Assembly (NCBI RefSeq): GCF_965363235.1 | Contig: NC_134843.1 | Location: 44,649,035 to 44,713,034 of the forward strand | Length of the DNA: 64,000 bases | DNA from: Mytilus galloprovincialis | Taxonomy: Eukaryota; Mollusca; Bivalvia; Mytilida; Mytilidae | Direction of reading: 5' to 3' | In this document: positions 1 through 13,224 of the stretch, in pieces | Layout of the letters: the number at the start of each line of letters is the position of its first letter | How positions within the stretch are numbered: the stretch's first letter is position 1 | The notes under the pieces: generated by a model | The model's database searches: none | The model's input: the letters and a program-made list of their open reading frames with translations, nothing else | What the model was told of the DNA's origin: nothing | Made by a program: the position numbers and the translations under genes

Positions 1-1039
1 TAGATAGGAATATTATATTTATTTTCATTTTAATTTGTTTGAAGAATTATTCTTATTTGACCGGCATCTTTTTTTCTTTTTTTTTCTTTTTTTTTTTTTA
101 TCAAAATGCGATAACAAAAAATAGTTTGGGGTAAATCTGAGTATGAAACTTCATCACTTTAGTTGACTCTGGATTAGCATCCATTTGTCTAGCACTCTAT
201 GGCAAATAAAGAGACAGATAAAAATTGAATAAGAACACAATTGAAAGAAAACAACTATTGCTGAAGGTTCCAGTTTCATTTAAGTGTCAGTTATACATGT
301 TTTTACGATTAATTGAGATCCAGCCCTTTTATTTTAAATTATCTCAGTATTTTTTGTCCTACTGATTTTTTTTTACATTCTGATTTTCTTTGTTATACAC
401 ATTGCAATACTTTACCCATTTCAATAAAAATATATTTTCAAATCCACAAAGCAGCATACATAACAACAGCACTTACCAACAATTCCATACAACCTGTCCT
501 TCATTATCTATTAACATAGCGTCAAGACAGCACACATCCTAAATACAAATAAAGCATATAAAGTTCAAGTCATATAAAAGAAATCATTGAACGGTCTCTA
601 CATTATTAAAATATTTTCCATTTTCTGATTATATATTTTACAGTCATGCTGTCAGCAGCTAGAGAAAAATAATAAAAAATGGGTCAAGGTCTCAAAAGGC
701 AAGTTTGCAATATATGGACTCATCAATGTAAATTATTTACAATTAGTTGCAATAATGTGAAAATTGTACCATTTGTAAGATAAAAAATAAGTTCATAAGT
801 CTTGAAAAGTGTGATTTTTCGAGATTCCATAATAGCAGGAGCACAATTTCAACATAATTGCATTTCAGGGAGTTTTGTTGAAAACAGTAGGTGTTTTTGC
901 ACAAAATTAGGTAATCATTTTCCATGCCAACACACCTGCTATAAGTGGGTTTTTGGACACTGTGCAACCTGTTACTAGAAAATGACAATAAGGATAAGCA
1001 TTTTAAGAAAATGCTCTTTGTATTTTACTTTTGCAATGT

Positions 1040-1170
1040 CAGAGCTGTTTAAAGCTTGCTGTGTGGGTTTTTCTAATTGTTGAAGCCCTACATATATAGT
1101 GACCTATAGCTGCTAACTTTTACATAATTTGGTCTCTGGTGGTTAAATGTCTCATTGTGAATCTAACCAC
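1040..1170. repeat. dispersed repeat, family R1 fragment
   Basis: This matches the family recurring at 21.1, 23.8, 25.3, 29.4, 32.3 and 56.7 kb. Shared words here are 'gcttgctgtgtgggttt', 'gaagccctacat' and 'tgtctcattgtg'. It lies just 3' of the last FBXO15 exon found. Confidence 0.55.
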
Positions 1171-1318
1171 ATTTTTTATTATTTTCATTAGTTAGAATAT
1201 TTGTTTCTTGTCACGAGTAAAATTTATTAATGAGAACTTCAAATACATTAAATACAATTTTATTACCCTCTTAGACATGAAATCCTGAAAATGTGTTTTA
1301 AGCATCAAAATAACAAAC

Positions 1319-4300
1319 CTTTATCTTATTTTTGAAAGCATCAGTCTTCCATGGAAATTCAAGTTCTTTTTGAAGTATCTGTCTATCAGTTTCCTTCATA
1401 AGATGAAATTGTGCAAAACCATTTCCTAAAACGAGTATTAAAATAATATCAAACATGTTTCTTTTATAATGAACTAGCTTCATTTATATTATACAGAATA
1501 TGATGTTGCATTTTGTTTTACATAAAAGCTATAACATCTTTTATATAATCAAGCAAATAAATTTCAATTGCAAAGCAATAGAGACATAACTGGGAAAATG
1601 TTGAAATAAGGAATTTTAGGCAGTTTAAAGAAATGGAAATAAAAAAAAAATTAGACGAACAGATCAAAAAGACATACCTTTTGTAGGCAGACATAAAAGA
1701 TAAATTGTGTGTCCCTTCTTCACAAACTATAACCATTCGGCTAAGAATGGATCGGAAAGTAATTCACATTTTTTCAAACAATATCTGACTAAAATTCACT
1801 ATTTATGTTCTTCTACTGGATAAACTTACTAATATCTGAGTTTGGACATTCTACATTTGTGAACTGTTGGTCCCAAATTTCTTGCTTCATTGTTCTAAGC
1901 TGTATAGTACAACTGTAGCCATATAAACCTGTATATATTCAATTTTTTTTTGTTACTCACACACATAAAATACAAAACAAAAGTTACAAATATCAATTGA
2001 AAAATGATAAAATCAAGCATGATTAAAACATCTAATTCTTCATCTAATTGAGACTTTAAGTGCCTGAATGGTTTAACTAACTACCCCATAGATATGAATT
2101 GTAACAAGAACTCAAAGTTAGAACAACTTTTAATAATATGTTTTTATACGGTATGAATTATTCATCTTATAATACTGCCCTTGAAACAAACATCATCTAC
2201 AGACCGTTGGGAATGTTGATTTTATGTGATTTTTTTCTACCTTCCTGGAACAAGCATATATTGACCCTGCTTTTCAAATTGTGTGCTGTCCTTTATTTCT
2301 GTGTTCAAATAATTGGGTATCCTGTTGGTAGCTTCACTGCATTTTTTAAAAATTATGGATTAAGAAAAAGCCTGCATATCTTTTGTAGACAGATATAAAA
2401 GATAATGAAATTCTGATAATTGTTTGCAGATGTGACCTTTTATGCTGGATGTCTTCTGTTTAATTTATTGTATGTAACAAAACACTTACATGACTGATTT
2501 ATTACACATTTCAAATTTCAACTCCTTTTTGTGAAAGAGTCTACACCAATAAGTACTACCATTATTTTTGTCTTCCTGAGATTAACTAAAAATTATTTCA
2601 AATATTTATGTTGGCAACATCAAACCTCCAATGACTCTCAACATTCAGGGGAATAAAACTATTTAACATACCATATGTAGACTCAGGTAAACAGGCAAGA
2701 CTTTTTTCCTTTGGTGACTGATACATCCTTTAATAGAAAGAAATCAACTGTTTATCAAACAAAATATATCTTCTTATGCTGCACTAATATTTATGACTAA
2801 ACAATAATTTGTAAAGGGTTCCACAGAAACCAGTGTCTCGCATGTGATTGCTGCAGTCAGTGAAAAAGTGTAATGCTGACCATAAAAACTTAAAAGTATG
2901 TAGATTCATCAGTAAAATGCAGAATTTGTATTTAAGGTGGATTCATGGTATACTGCCATCTTGGATTGTACAATCACAGTACACAATTGGTCTAGATCTT
3001 TGACCAATCTGCAAAATTGGAGACAAATTGGATAAGTTAGGCTGTTTATTCATAGAAAGAAAACATAGTGATTTATTGCATTATCCAAAATGTTTAAATA
3101 AATACCAAATATTTGTGTTTTTAGAAAAATAACACTGTGACCCATACTTTTTATTATATTTTTGGAAAAAGCATAGAAAAATCTTTATTTTGGCAAAGTA
3201 TAAAAAAAATCTATCTGAGAAAATATATACCTATGATCTACCTTAAATCAAAAACTCCTGCTTCATATGCTATTTTTTATATCTTAAAGATAAACTACTG
3301 TCAATGTTTCATAACAATCAATGAACATTAAAAATTAAATTTATTAAGTCATAAACATGTATTAATTCCAGATTGTCTGTTAATGTCATTTTAAAACTTA
3401 TTCCAGACATCTTTCAGTAAAATATTGAAAAAAAAACCAAAGTTTTGCTTCACACATTATCCTTTTACAAACTTTAACTGTATCTATAAAATCAATGTCA
3501 AAAAAATAAAATCTTAATAACATTGAAGTATAAATCAAATGGATGTTGAATGTGTAAAAAAACAACATTTACTAACTTTGATGATGTTCCCATGATACAT
3601 TTTTTCACCAAACCAGGAAGCCCAGCAGCTATTGCAATAAAAGCAATTTCTCCACCTTCCTAAAAAGAAAGATACTACATAAACTTCAGAAGTATGTTAT
3701 AAATTAAAGTCATTAATGAATTCCTAATATGGTTGTCACAAAAATAAATAAATATAATATATTTTAAGCATCTGTTTGATATGTAACATTATACATTTTA
3801 TACATTTTTCAACATACACATACAAGAGATAAATTTATTTTAGTGCCTAAATGCCTCTATAGTGCATTTTTGATGCTTTTATAAATGAGTAATGTGATAG
3901 ATTTATTTGTGGAGATAAAGAATAACTAGAATTGCCATTGCAAGCAATAGCAGATGTCACCCTTCCCCTATTGCCACTAAGCGGCAGCCATTTCAAAACA
4001 ATTTAATGGTGAATGCAGATCTATGCATTGCAATATATCTTGCTGTAAATTTTCAGTACATTTAGAGCATTGCCAAAAGTTTCACATTTCTGCTGTTTCC
4101 ATGGCAACGGCAGCCATTTTGAAAATTCCAAAGTCAAAAGTCTCATTTATACATGCCAGTTAACAATAATATTAAGTTTCATTAAGTTTGGAGCATTTTA
4201 AAAATATTTGACATTTTCCCAGTTTCCATGGCAACGGTGGCCATTTTGGAAATTCCAACTTCAAAAGTCTTATGCAGACTTGACAGTGAACAATCATATA

Positions 4301-7300
4301 AAGTTTCATCAATTTTGGAGCATTTTGAAATTTTTGAAATTTTTGACATTTGTGATGGTTCCTATGGCAACAGAGACCATTCCCAAAATTTAATTGCATA
4401 AACCACATTGGTACATGGGAGGGAACATACCATCAAAGTTTCGATGGATTTGACCTACCATTTTAAGAAAGTAAATGCCACTTTAAGGTTTTTGGATCAT
4501 TTTGACCTGTTTTGCATTGTTTCCATGGTAACGGCAGACATTTTCGAAATTCCAACGCCAAATTCCAGGGCTCACACTACTTCAGAATTATAGGGAGAAG
4601 TGACTTCTCTTTTTGAAACTGATAGGGAGAAGTGGTGAGATTTGAAAGAGAAGTGCTCATTCGCGCGGTGCGCTACAATGTTTGGATTTTACTATAGTTT
4701 AAAGGGTCATATATAAATGATGTTCTTTTTATATTATTCAATTCATATCTGAGTATACAATTAAAGTAACATTTCAAATTAAAAGTTGTTTAAGTTTTAC
4801 TAAGGTTCTTGTGAGAAACTACCAACTAAATATTTAATATCAAGCACTAAAAAAAAACTTTTTTTATTTTAAAAAATGTAAAGAAATTATAATATATCAA
4901 TTACAATTTAATTCAAATCTATCATGTGTATGAAATTCAGTGTTTCTCATCAAAAAATATAAAAGTTATTAAGCTGGGCCATAATATAATTAATAGTCTC
5001 AGAGTTAAGCCACTTTGAAACAATCCTTAAAAAATATAGGGAAATATATACACCAATCAATTAGATGTAACTAAAAGTCTCTTAATGCGTGTGGAATACG
5101 TAATTTTTCCCTTTGGAATGAATATTTTTCTGTCAGCTGTTCCATCTGTGCGTAGTAATTATTGTAAAAGTACGGATTTCGGTCATAACTGGTCCGGTTC
5201 AGATCCGTAGTTTAGAAGTCGGTCAATGGCGGACGAATGCAAGAAAATTTACAAAAATAAACGATGTTTGACAAGTTATTTGGAAAGGAACATGACGTTT
5301 TTAATGCAATAAATGGATTGAACATTTACTGGAGGCAACTTTTATCATGTTTAAATGAAGTAACAAACTTATTTTGCTGCCGAAATTTAGGTTGATGTAC
5401 GTTTTCGAGTAACAAGCACCGGAACTTGCGGAAATGCACGTAGTGATAAAAAGTTGTATTTTTATCAAATAACCTGCTACAAACTGCAAAGACAATGCTT
5501 CAACCTCTTTTCTTAAGATAATGAATCGTTTATGTCTAAATTTCTTTAACTATCAATAAAAAATTGATGTTTCATCAACTTGGTAAAAATTGAAAATGTC
5601 CGATGACGGAAGCGACTGAAAGCGAGTATCGTCAAGAACAGGGCGACTTGTTTTCGCTTTTGGGGGTCGGGGAAAGCGAAGTGACGGTCGGAAAAGCGAC
5701 TTCTTCGCCCAAGTTGCCTGGTAGCGTGAGCCCTGAATTCCACATCTACCAATGTTGCTCATCGTTACTGTGAAGTTTCAAAAAATTTGGAGCATTTTGA
5801 TATTTTTGAAATTTTTGGTGCAGTTTCCATGGCAACATAGTAGTTCCAATGATTGCCAAAATCATCCAAAAACCTGTATATGCCGGGCACCTACATTGTA
5901 TTAAAATATAATGATTCTAAGTTTAAGCATGTCATAATAATTCACCAAAACCAAAAACAGGAATTTTTCACATTTGTTCCGTTTCCATGGTAACGGCAGC
6001 CATTTTTAATGGTCTTAAGACCTACAGTTACCCAAAATTTTGTGTTCCCTATTATACTTAACTATCATTAAGATTGGTTCCATTGGCTCCAAGAAAACTG
6101 GACGACAAAATAGGTGGAAGAATAATAATAATAATACAGAAAAAGAAACAGAGGAAAAGCAATATGTCACCCGACATTGTCGATCGGGTGAAATAAATAG
6201 ATTAAGACTGTGGATAACAAAAGGAAACATGTTAAATCAACAGCAGGTTTAAAATAACAATAAAAAATATAGAGTGAATGTCAAGAAGACAGTAATACTG
6301 TAGAAAACTAATTTTAATATGTGTTCATACATTTTTGCATCTTTACATCATAATGAATGTGTCGAACTTAGATTTTTTCTTATATTCATTCACGAACAAA
6401 CATAGAAAATCAGAAAAATGAATTGGTGAAGAAGGCAGATCATAAGTCAGAAGTAAAAAAAAATATGATTTGACAAATATTCTACAACATATTCAATCAT
6501 AATTTTACTATACCTTCCATACACCAATTGTAATACCATCTTCAAGTGCAAACACTTTTAGATTTTCATCAGTACCAACAGGCTTTAATTTGTCTATTGC
6601 TGAACTAAGTTTGTGATCCATTGAGTATAAAAGTGACCTTTGATATGGCCTGAAAAGAAAATGATATTTTGATATCATAAGAAGAATTAAACTTAACTGT
6701 TTTAAATCAAGCTGCTTAATCATCAAAAGTATAACACTTCATCACAACAGTTACAATTAATAAATCTCTGTTATTAGACTAGGTGAGATATTACCATACA
6801 CCTCTCAAAATTATACTTTTTCATTAGATATATACTTCCTATAGATTTTTTTATTGGGAATATGACTTTTGAGTTTCATTCAAATATCTCATAAAAAGTA
6901 GAACAAAAATTAAGAAGTTGTTTCACTTAAGTGAGACAATTACCACTAATATTGAAATAAAAACATAATTATCTCCCCTTTCATATTTAAAACCAATATT
7001 TTATTTCTTTAGACACATCAAATAGTAATAATATAATAAATATAGGAAACAAATGCAGTAACTATTAAAGTCTCCACATAATTCCTTTTTTTTTGTTGGC
7101 AGATTTTGATGACAAAATAATTACCCATTTGAGACAACTTTTCCTGTTTTACTGTCATGAAACAGTGGGTTACAGGAATACAGTGAGAGTTTTTTCACAT
7201 TATTAGCGGGTATCATCTTTAGTGAGAACCATCTGACTGACACAGACATAAGATGATAACTGATATCCTGGTGTTGTAAACAATGTTCATTCCCACTTGT

Positions 7301-10300
7301 GTCTGTCATAACTATCTGCCAAGATATTCCACCAAACCTAATATCAATCAAAATCACAAAATTCAACAAGCATATATAATACATCTTTTAAAAACATAAC
7401 TACTGTAAATTAGGATATTTTGGTTGTGGTATTATTTTTTGGTTCTTATGTTAGATGATCCCTCTTACTTGATTACCAGATCAACAGAAATTGTGACTAA
7501 AATTTTAGTTTTCATTCAATAAACTGGAAAATTTTAAGGACAAATAAGAAGTGATCACAAGTTAAAAAACTTGTCACTGTCAAACTGCTGACAAACTATA
7601 AATCAGGCTTTCCAGAGGAAAGTGTGACAGAAATAATGTTGGGAGCCCCTATAGAGTGAGGGTGTAATGTCAATTATGCTTAAAGAGTACCTATTGGACT
7701 TGGATGGAAATTTGTCAAAAACTCTTAGTATCTGTGAAAATAAATGAATCTACAGTAGACTTATAACGTGTTCTTATTAAGTTGAATACAGATGGCGGTT
7801 GGAATCTGTTGTGGTGTCCAATACCATTTGTTAATTATGAAATACTTCATGGAAGCCATAGATTGTTGGAAATTTACACATGGCCTGGGCCGTGATATTC
7901 GTTGATTTTATCCCTCGCTTACGCTCAGGATAAAATTCGAATACCACGGCCCAGGCCATGAGTAAATTTCCAACAATCTATAGCTTCCATGAATTATTTC
8001 GATTCTAATAGGACAAATACGGTCATTAAAAAACTGAAGCGAGGGCGGGTATGCTGTGTGTGTGGCTGTTCTTTTTTACTCCCTGTTAGATAAAGCTCAA
8101 ATATCTTTATAAATATGAAGCTTGTATAGGTTATTTCGTGAATAACTGCTAGAAAAACCTTTTTAATTCTTTAAATTCTCAAACCCAACATTTGCCATTT
8201 TTAATTAACATGTTTTGTTCGTAAGCTTCCGTCAAATCCAAAGTTGACATTTTGTAACTAAGGAGCTGCCATGTTGATTTGCTGAAATGAGTAAATATGC
8301 AAATAATGCAATAGAATAGAAAATAAAACAAAACCTACGTCAAAAATCAGTTTTAATACAATATCACAGTGTTGTTTACAAAGCTAAAGAAGCACGTCAT
8401 ATTAGAATCCTGCTTTTTAATAAATTTTAAGAAAACCATCTTACCAACAGTTGAAGTTATTTGCATCAAGTTTTTACTAAAAAAAAAATATATGTAAACT
8501 AACTTATTCTCGTGGATACTTTATATTGCATTTAGCCCTTTTAAGACTACTGCGTGTTAGTTTTTTTGGTTTCTGTTTTCTTATATTCTTGATGGATTGA
8601 TTTGAAGGTAGAGTCCGGTTATATATTTTTCCAAAGACTTAATTTGCATGTTTGTCTTACTCGCCAAACTCAACAATATATTAATCTTTTTCTTACTTGA
8701 AGGCATTTTCGACATCCTTGCAATGAATTACACCTGTATATGGGTTCTTTTTCTTCAGAAGTTTTAGAATTCTTTTGTTTCTCATCTCTATACACCTTAA
8801 ATAAATAAAAAAATATATAGAACTAACAAGAATTTGTGTCTCTAGGACAATATGTCCTAGCACTTTTCTTTGATTGGTAAATCTTGAAATTTGGATAAAA
8901 CTTCCAGTTTGGCATATATAATATCTGTATTAGTTGGTTAATGTGGATAGTTTTTCAAATCATACCTCATCTTCTTATTTTTACACTTTGTGGTCTGTTT
9001 AAAAATAGTTTGACCAAAACAATCTTAAATGAAATCTCAAACCTGATATGGAACAATTACAAACAAATTTTAAATTACTGGGGGTATAATATTGAAATTT
9101 ATTATATAAAGTTAGTTAGATATATTTAATGCAACAGTGTTACATGTAGGTAGTTAGTTGGTACATTTTGTAGTCCTGACAAATGGCAAATGGAAAAATA
9201 TAATTTTGTTACTATAACATACAATTTTAGACCTAAACTGAGCATGTTCTGTTACTGTAATTGCATTTCAGGCATGATATATAAGCATGATAAGTGGATT
9301 TGAGGAACACAAAAAAGAATAAATATGATACAAATTGGAAAGTATATATATATATCATTGTAAATATAAAACTATATAGCAGACAAGCATGTCTTTTCTT
9401 AAATTAATATGATATTTAAAAAAAAAAAACTTTAAAAACTAAATAATACTATTCGTAACAACCTCTGCATAAAACTAGATTTCAGATTGGATGACTTCAG
9501 GTCTCCAAGCTGTTGACTGCCTACTTGGGAAGGAACACATGCTTGTAGCAATGGCTTCCATAATAAACTAAAATACAAAAGACAGCATAATTAATCATGA
9601 ACTCATTTCACATATTTTTTACATGATTTCATTCTTATAGTAATGACTTCCACATTTGACTAATATAATAACAAGATGCTCAAAAGGGCCTGGGATTAAC
9701 TTGACACAAATATGTAGTGGAACATTATTTTTATAATATGATATAGACTCTCCTGTTTAATTCAATTTCAAGTAGAATTTTACATTTTTTTTATTTTGAT
9801 TCTGTGAAACAAATACAGGGGAAATTGGCCTTTGTTATCATGGTTATGAAATATAATCAAATTTCATAAATCACATTAAATAATGTTAAAAATTTGTAAA
9901 CTGATCTTATAAAAGGATAAAAATATTTGTTTGATAAAATATGCATGCAGCAAATAACTATAATTACTTGTCAGATGAAAGCAGGTGCCACAGATGACAA
10001 ACTTGAGCCACAGATAATAATTCTCCTATTGACAGATATCCAAATATCTTTAGTATGATTTCATTTGGTAAACTGAAAAGTAAATGAAAAACATTGTGTT
10101 ATCAGTTTTACACAGCAGTGAATGAATATTAATTGCTAACTAAAACTTACTTGTGCTAAAAAAGTCAAATATGTGAGTTGATTTTGCCAATTGATTAGGG
10201 ACTTTTCATTTTGACTTTTCCTTAGAATTCAGTATTTTTGTTATTTCAATTTTTATGATACATGACATGTATGAATTACCTACAGTTTGTAGAAATGAAG

Positions 10301-11531
10301 TACTGCTTAATTCACTTGCCCAGTTGAAATACAGATACTAAAATAAAGTAACTACAATCTCTGGTTGATAAAGAATGACTATTGAATGAGATCTCCTTAA
10401 GAAAGAGACATTTAAATAAAACGATGCTCATTCAAGCCAAAAATCAATGGTTAATTTAATTTAGCAATGGTAATTCCTATTCATTGCAAAGTAAATAATC
10501 CTGTTCCCCAAAATCAGATGGTGTTTGAAATGGTATTTAGTTTTAGCAAGGTTAACTGCAAGAGGTTTTCAATGAGAACTTAATTTCTCATGGACTTTAT
10601 TTTTGTGTGCAGCAGAAGTAATTACTGAATGATTGCTTTTCAAGGAAAATTACAAGTTTCCATTGAATCAACTCAACAGAAGACAAAATGGAAGACAAGA
10701 CCTATTTCATCAATTCAATAAGACAGTTCACGTTCCACGAATTTAGATACTCTGATCAATACCAACTTAATCCCATGAAAGGTTTAATTTGCTTTGTAAT
10801 AAGACTATATTTAATGTAATGCATCACACAAGCAAATGCACAATTAATTCAAAATTAACTTACTCATATATTGTTGCTGTTTTTAGCCTCCTTGCATAGG
10901 TTTTCACTGCAGTCTTTCTGCTGGCTGGTACTCTATAAAACAGTAATGTTTTTTTACAATTATGGGCCAAGTAAACTTAACAATCCTTTGAGCAAACTTA
11001 TTCTTCCAAGTTATCACACCCCAAGAGGTGTCAAATACTGAAAACAAGCTAACTTGTAGTATAACACACTAGTCCTTTCTCGCATGAGTTTTTATTACTA
11101 ATAAATAGTCAACTTGTGCCCATCATGCCCATAGCAAATCAGTAATTACTTATGCAAACTTATTCAATTTTCATTGTCATCAACTTGTATGACTAAATAA
11201 TAATATATCAAACATAGGATTAATTAGAATATTTAGCTGGTCAGATAATTATAGCAACAAAAACTGTCCTAAACAAACAGTCAAACAAACAAAAAGAAAA
11301 AAAAAGAAAACAACTACCGGCATTAAAGCACAAATATATTTATTCATGATCCATGCACAAAGTTGAACATTATTTGGATCTCACGTTTGTTAAAGTTTTT
11401 TTGATTTTTTTGACAAAAGATGTTTCCATGTGACAGCTCATTCCAGATAAATTTGAGCATCATCAAAATGAGCAAATTTCAAACCATACCTGCTAGTTCT
11501 GACTCTTGGGGGAACTGCTGTTTCCTGTGAT
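1319..11531 (-). CDS. fbxo15: F-box only protein 15-like (FBXO15), partial gene
   Basis: F-box proteins bring substrates to SCF (SKP1-CUL1-RBX1) ubiquitin ligases. Exons read on the minus strand, 5' to 3': 11490-11531, 10864-10932, 9968-10072, 9463-9567, 8697-8795, 7125-7337, 6514-6649, 3577-3659, 2672-2727, 1830-1928, 1678-1726, 1319-1425. All junctions are AG/GT and phases agree except around 1678-1726. Exon 9968-10072 encodes the F-box (LPNEIILKIFGYLS..). Downstream blocks follow FBXO15 in order as I recall the human protein: NPYTG then a FGGISWQI block, ITIGVWKEGGEIAF, YGLYGY, and FPWKTDAF. About 387 codons are recovered; human FBXO15 is about 510 residues. The start exon (upstream of 11,531) and about 100 C-terminal residues (left of 1319 or outside the window) were not found. 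The 49-nt exon 1678-1726 is one base out of phase with one neighbour whichever frame is used. Orthology is my reading of the motif order, not an alignment. Confidence 0.85.
2379..2405 (-). other. decayed duplicate of an FBXO15 exon end
   Basis: About 27 bases match the 3' end of exon 1678-1726 at 24 positions. The codons for L-S-F-x-S-x-Y-K-R are kept, but the splice donor GT reads AT here. It lies in the intron between exons 2672-2727 and 1830-1928, so it looks like a local exon duplication that lost its donor. Confidence 0.4.
3950..6190. repeat. tandem-core element, type A (about 130-bp units), interrupted
   Basis: Diverged units carry the core 'tttccatggcaacggcagcc' followed by 'attttgaaaattcc'. 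Copies are near 4097, 4226, 4357, 4520, 5825 and 5988, with about 130 bp between the first three. The right end has an (AAT)n tract at 6121-6135 and then a palindrome, CACCCGACA..TGTCGATCGGGTG, near 6168-6191. An inserted element (4566-5735) splits the array. It lies in an FBXO15 intron. Tandem core, microsatellite and terminal hairpin match the plan described for bivalve pearl / Helentron-type non-autonomous elements; that assignment is inference. Confidence 0.6.
4566..5735. mobile_element. hAT-like non-autonomous element with terminal inverted repeats
   Basis: The left end CAGGGCTCACACT and right end GCGTGAGCCCTG are inverted partners. The element interrupts the type A tandem array. AATTC directly abuts both ends (4561-4565 and 5736-5740). 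hAT elements usually give 8-bp duplications, so the visible 5 bp make the class tentative. No transposase reading frame is seen. The right arm (about 5630-5735) is clearly GC-richer than its surroundings. Confidence 0.55.
7840..7999. repeat. near-perfect hairpin, arms about 73 bp
   Basis: The arms 7840-7914 and 7927-7999 are reverse complements with only a few mismatches. They are separated by a short loop, cgcttacgctc. The stem includes GGCCTGGGCCGTG. It lies in an FBXO15 intron between exons 8697-8795 and 7125-7337. The plan resembles the hairpin at 57,958. Confidence 0.8.
10160..10245 (+). repeat. dispersed repeat, family R2 fragment
   Basis: It shares the order 'gattttgccaattgatt', 'gggactttt', 'ttcagtatttttg' with copies at 18.96, 50.67 and 60.6 kb (plus strand) and 52.33 kb (minus strand). 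The function of the family is not known to me. Confidence 0.6.
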
Positions 11532-11984
11532 CTAAAATTAAAGTTCTGAATTTTACAATTCTTGTAGATAAGTTGGTCTTTTTTAAAGAATAGTTTCAAA
11601 TATTTCTGTGACAAAAGTTATAACTCTCCTTATTTTTAAAGAACATAATTTTGATTTTACTCTAGAGCAGCGGTTTATCATAATTCATAGATGAATTTAA
11701 GAGTTCTTTCTTGAACTTTGTCCATTGTAACAGAACTTAACGTGTGACTCCTCCATGAAAATTTCACCAACGTAAAAATGTTTTTACCTTAAATTACATT
11801 TCAGTAAAAATTATCAATTATTATGTCAAATATGTTTATATAGAGTAGAATAGAATATTTTTATTTCCAAAATTACAGGGCCCATCAAGAGCATAAAATC
11901 AGATACAATTGATTGACATAATTGGTAACTACAACAATAAAAGTCACAGAGTACATTTAAATATATAATAAGTATATTAGCATT

Positions 11985-12910
11985 GGTCAGTCAATTGACC
12001 ATTTTGGTCATGTTGAATTATTTTTAGGTCGTCCTTTGCTGTACATTATTGCTGTTTACAGCTTATCTCTATCTATAATAATATTCAAGATAATAACCAA
12101 TAACGGCAAAATTTCCTTAAATTACCATTTCAGGGACAGCAACCTAACAACGGGTTGTCCGAATCATCTGAAAATTATAAAGGGCAGATAGATCTTGACC
12201 CGATTAACAATTTTACCCCTATAGCAGATTTGCTCTAAATGCTTTGGTTTTTGAGATATAAGCCAAAAACTGCATTTTACCCCTATGTTTTATTTTTAGC
12301 CATGGCAGCCATCTTGGTTGGTTGCCCGTGTCACCGGACATATTTTTTCAACTAGATACCTGAATGATGATTGTAGCCATGTTTGGTTTAATTTGGCCCA
12401 GTAGTTTCAGGGGAGAAGATTTTTGTAAAAGATTACTAAGATTTATGAAAGATGGTTAAAAATTGACTATAAAGGGCAATAACTCCTTAAGAGGTCAACT
12501 GACCATTTTGGTCATGTTGACTTATTTGTGAATCTTACTTTGCTAAACATTATTGCTGTTTACAATTTATCTCTATCTATGATAATATTCAAGATAATAA
12601 CCAAAAACAGCAAAATTTCCTAAAAATTACCAATTCAGGGGCAGCAACCTAACAACGGGTTGTCCGATTCATCTGAAAATTGCAGGGAAGATAGATCTAG
12701 ACCTGATAAACAATTTTACCCCAGTCAGATTTGCTCTAAATGTTTTGGTTTTTGAGATATAACCCAAAACTGCATTTTACCCCTATGTTCTATTTTTAGT
12801 CATGGCGGCCATCTTGGTTGGTTGGCCGGGTCACCAGACACATTTTTTAAACTAGATACCCAATGATGATTGTGGCCAAATTTGGGCCAGGTGAGCTAAA
12901 AAGCCATATA
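11985..12910 (+). repeat. tandem-core element, type B, two about 507-bp units
   Basis: Two diverged units begin near 11,988 and 12,495 with 'gaccattttggtcatgttga'. Each carries 'cagcaacctaacaacgggtt' and 'gcggccatcttggttggtt' or close variants. The right end is 'ccaggtgagctaaaaa', the same end as the fuller copy at 34.0-35.8 kb. Confidence 0.75.
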
Positions 12911-13224
12911 TATTGTGAAAAAAGAATAAAATTATGTTATATGCATTCATTCTCTAATCATTTACTTGACTGAGTGTCAATATTTATACCTGATCTCCTA
13001 ATTAAGGTTCATCATAATCTTTTGCCAAAAATGACCATATTTACACCACAAATTTTACTCTGAGTAACAGACACACCTGTGCACCTGCGATAGTTTTAAG
13101 GCATGAATGGACATAGATTATTTTAAATGCATTTTATGGTTCAGAAAATTATAAACTTTTCTTGATTTTGCTATTCATTTTTTTTCATTCCTGCAGAAGG
13201 TACAAAAATAAACTCAGTCAGTCA

